Position numbers and translations under genes: made by a program. From positions 1-16,215 of the forward strand of contig CAJUBX010000053.1 of assembly GCA_910585165.1 (NCBI GenBank): 16,215 nt of DNA, given 5' to 3'. This document shows positions 15,142 to 16,215 of the stretch, in pieces (positions within the stretch are counted from its first letter, which is position 1; each line of letters starts with the position of its first letter). Under the pieces are notes generated by a model. It was not told the DNA's origin. It saw nothing but the letters and a program-made list of their open reading frames with translations, and did not search any database. The stretch is from an uncultured Oscillibacter sp. Lineage in GTDB: Bacteria > Bacillota > Clostridia > Oscillospirales > Oscillospiraceae.

Positions 15142-15818
15142 AACGTTCAGAAATCAACGCGGCCTTGAAGGAAATGGAAGCTATGATTCAAAAATGCGGT
15201 TTTCAGCTTCCACCCTTCTGCCGCTTTACGCCAGCGGAATGGCTGGAGCTGGGTCATGAGTATGACGAAATTCGGGACAATATGTTGGGGTGGGATATTA
15301 CGGATTATGGCCTTGGCCGGTTTGATGAAGTAGGGTTTTCTCTGATTACCTTACGCAACGGAAATTTGAAGATGGCCGGTACATACCCCAAGACTTACGC
15401 TGAGAAGCTGCTCTACATCAAAGAGACGCAAACATCCCCCATGCACTTCCACTGGAACAAAATGGAGGATATTATCAACCGCGGCGGCGGAAATGTTCTG
15501 ATTCGGGTCTATAACTCCACAGAGAGCGGCGGATTTTCCGACGAAGAGGTCACCGTTCACTGCGACGGACGGACCTTTTCTATACCGGCTGGAACACAGG
15601 TAACGTTAAAACCCGGAGAGAGCATCACAATCTATCCGTATATGTACCATGATTTCACAGTGGAAGCAGGTACCGGGCCGGTTCTGTTGGGCGAGGTTTC
15701 CATGTGTAATGACGATGAGCATGACAACCGCTTCTACGAGCCCATTGGGCGTTTCCCAACGATTGAGGAAGACGAACCTCCGTACCGGCTGCTCTGCACC
15801 GAGTATCCCACAAAATAG
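15138..15818 (+). CDS. D-lyxose ketol-isomerase family protein, likely mannose isomerase
   Basis: Family members interconvert D-lyxose and D-xylulose, and also D-mannose and D-fructose. In a mannan locus the second reaction would let free mannose join the fructose route. The 226 residues match the cupin-type D-lyxose isomerase family in length. The metal set is visible: His103 and His105 in MHFHWNKMED, Glu110 and His171 in YMYHDF. The start codon is TTG at 15138, with GGAGG ending 7 nt before it. It overlaps the galactosidase's TGA by three bases, so translation is probably coupled. No signal peptide is present. Base composition is lower in GC than the preceding genes. Which sugar is the real substrate is not decided by the sequence. 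It is the last gene before the hairpin at 15899. Confidence 0.85.
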   Translation: MKRSEINAALKEMEAMIQKCGFQLPPFCRFTPAEWLELGHEYDEIRDNMLGWDITDYGLGRFDEVGFSLITLRNGNLKMAGTYPKTYAEKLLYIKETQTSPMHFHWNKMEDIINRGGGNVLIRVYNSTESGGFSDEEVTVHCDGRTFSIPAGTQVTLKPGESITIYPYMYHDFTVEAGTGPVLLGEVSMCNDDEHDNRFYEPIGRFPTIEEDEPPYRLLCTEYPTK

Positions 15819-15898
15819 AAATCTTGATCCGCCTCACAAAGCAGCCAACACCAGTATTCAGTAAGGCGAGTAAACATTCTAAATGAGCGATCTGAAAT

Positions 15899-15935
15899 AA
15901 AGAGCGTCGGGGCCTTGTACGCCCCGACGCTCTTT
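15899..15935 (+). terminator. Hairpin terminator at the end of the plus-strand operon
   Basis: Perfect 15-base arms (15899-15913 and 15921-15935) flank a 7-base loop. The arms start with AAAGAG and end with CTCTTT, so each strand has only a short T-run. It is stable and terminator-like, probably bidirectional, and lies 81 nt after the isomerase stop. A small second hairpin (15940-15955) follows. The 79 bases between the stop and the hairpin hold nothing I recognise. Confidence 0.75.
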
Positions 15936-15980
15936 GTCCATCCCTCCTCAGGGATAATCTTTTAGTATTGTATCGGGCAG

Positions 15981-16016
15981 TAAAACAACAAAGTGCTCAT
16001 TCGTTTTGTTGTTTTA
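15981..16016. repeat. 12-bp AT-rich inverted repeat
   Basis: The arms 15981-15992 and 16005-16016 are perfectly complementary and enclose a 12-base loop. The stem is mostly A-T. Its function is unknown: a weak terminator, a protein-binding site or a chance feature of an A/C-rich stretch. Confidence 0.45.
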
Positions 16017-16165
16017 GTGGACGCGATCAGATTGCAATCAATATAAAAATCTCCCATCGTAAAACCACTGAGTTGGTTCTCAAATATACGAATCTCCTTA
16101 GTTGCAAGATCGATCACTCCAACACCGAGACTCTGTTCTACCCTCTGGGACAAAATTTCATTTAA

Positions 16166-16215
16166 GAGCCTATCCGTAAATAGGTGAATGTGATAAAATA
16201 CCCACCAAGGTAGGT
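16166..16215 (+). mobile_element. Possible end of an insertion sequence running off the right edge
   Basis: GAGCCTATCCGTAAA (16166-16180) resembles terminal inverted repeats of some IS5-type elements. The sequence after it has a -10-like GATAAAAT and an AAGGTAGGT at the very edge that could be a ribosome site of a plus-strand gene. No transposase is visible in the window. This is recall of a pattern and remains weak. Confidence 0.25.

Larger units (their letters stand above)
15962..16215 (-). other. Uncertain partial ORF open to the right edge, in an AT-rich tail
   Basis: A minus-strand reading frame is open from the right edge to TAA at 15962-15964 (about 83 codons). The translation has plausible segments such as LGVGVIDLATKEIRIFENQ but I do not recognise a family. 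It has no visible start, and an ORF of comparable length exists on the opposite strand (15968-16165). It may be the C-terminus of a gene to the right, a gene remnant or chance. Base composition is clearly more AT-rich than the mannan genes. Confidence 0.25.

Overview
The window is a carbohydrate-utilisation locus for beta-mannan (galacto-/glucomannan-derived) oligosaccharides. It probably comes from a GC-rich gut-type Clostridia (Oscillospiraceae/Faecalibacterium-like). That placement rests on the GC-rich coding sequence, strong AGGAGG ribosome sites, a Gram-positive lipoprotein-type solute-binding protein and the UgpC/MsmK-type ATPase with a lysine-rich insertion. The gene set resembles the known mannan loci of gut Firmicutes such as Roseburia intestinalis. 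The genus is an inference.

Left arm, minus strand, read from 8725 down to the left edge. One apparent operon encodes a sugar-binding lipoprotein, two ABC permeases, a GH130_2 mannooligosaccharide phosphorylase, an AGE-family (cellobiose/mannobiose) 2-epimerase, a GH130_1 mannosylglucose phosphorylase, a single-pass membrane protein of unknown function, a DUF624/YesL-like membrane protein and the transporter ATPase, which is cut by the left edge. Genes overlap or lie close together (ATGA overlap, 14-nt overlap, 1-nt gap). Two GC-rich hairpins without U-tracts punctuate the operon, after the binding protein and after the permeases. A strong SigA-type promoter (TTGACT-17-TATACT) lies at 8792-8820.

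Centre. A LacI-family repressor (8973-9968, minus) has its own promoter (TTGACG-17-TATAAT), its own SD inside a short palindrome, and a rho-independent terminator at 8901-8944. Four GCTAAA elements lie in the two AT-rich intergenic regions, one of them inside the lacI promoter spacer. They are candidate operators.

Right arm, plus strand, 10165-15818. This divergent operon encodes a CE2-type SGNH acetylesterase, a phosphogluco/phosphomannomutase, a GH36 alpha-galactosidase and a D-lyxose/D-mannose isomerase-family protein that starts at TTG. It ends at a 15-bp hairpin (15899-15935).

Proposed logic: oligosaccharides are imported, then deacetylated (CE2) and stripped of galactose (GH36) in the cytoplasm. 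GH130_2 shortens the chain by phosphorolysis, the epimerase turns Man-Man into Man-Glc, and GH130_1 cleaves that to mannose-1-phosphate plus glucose. The mutase converts Man-1-P to Man-6-P. The isomerase could turn any free mannose into fructose. No endo-mannanase, GH1/GH3 enzyme or mannose-6-phosphate isomerase is in the window.

The last ~400 bases are AT-rich and differ from the rest. They hold the terminator, an AT-rich inverted repeat, an uncertain minus-strand ORF that runs off the edge, and a possible end of an insertion element.
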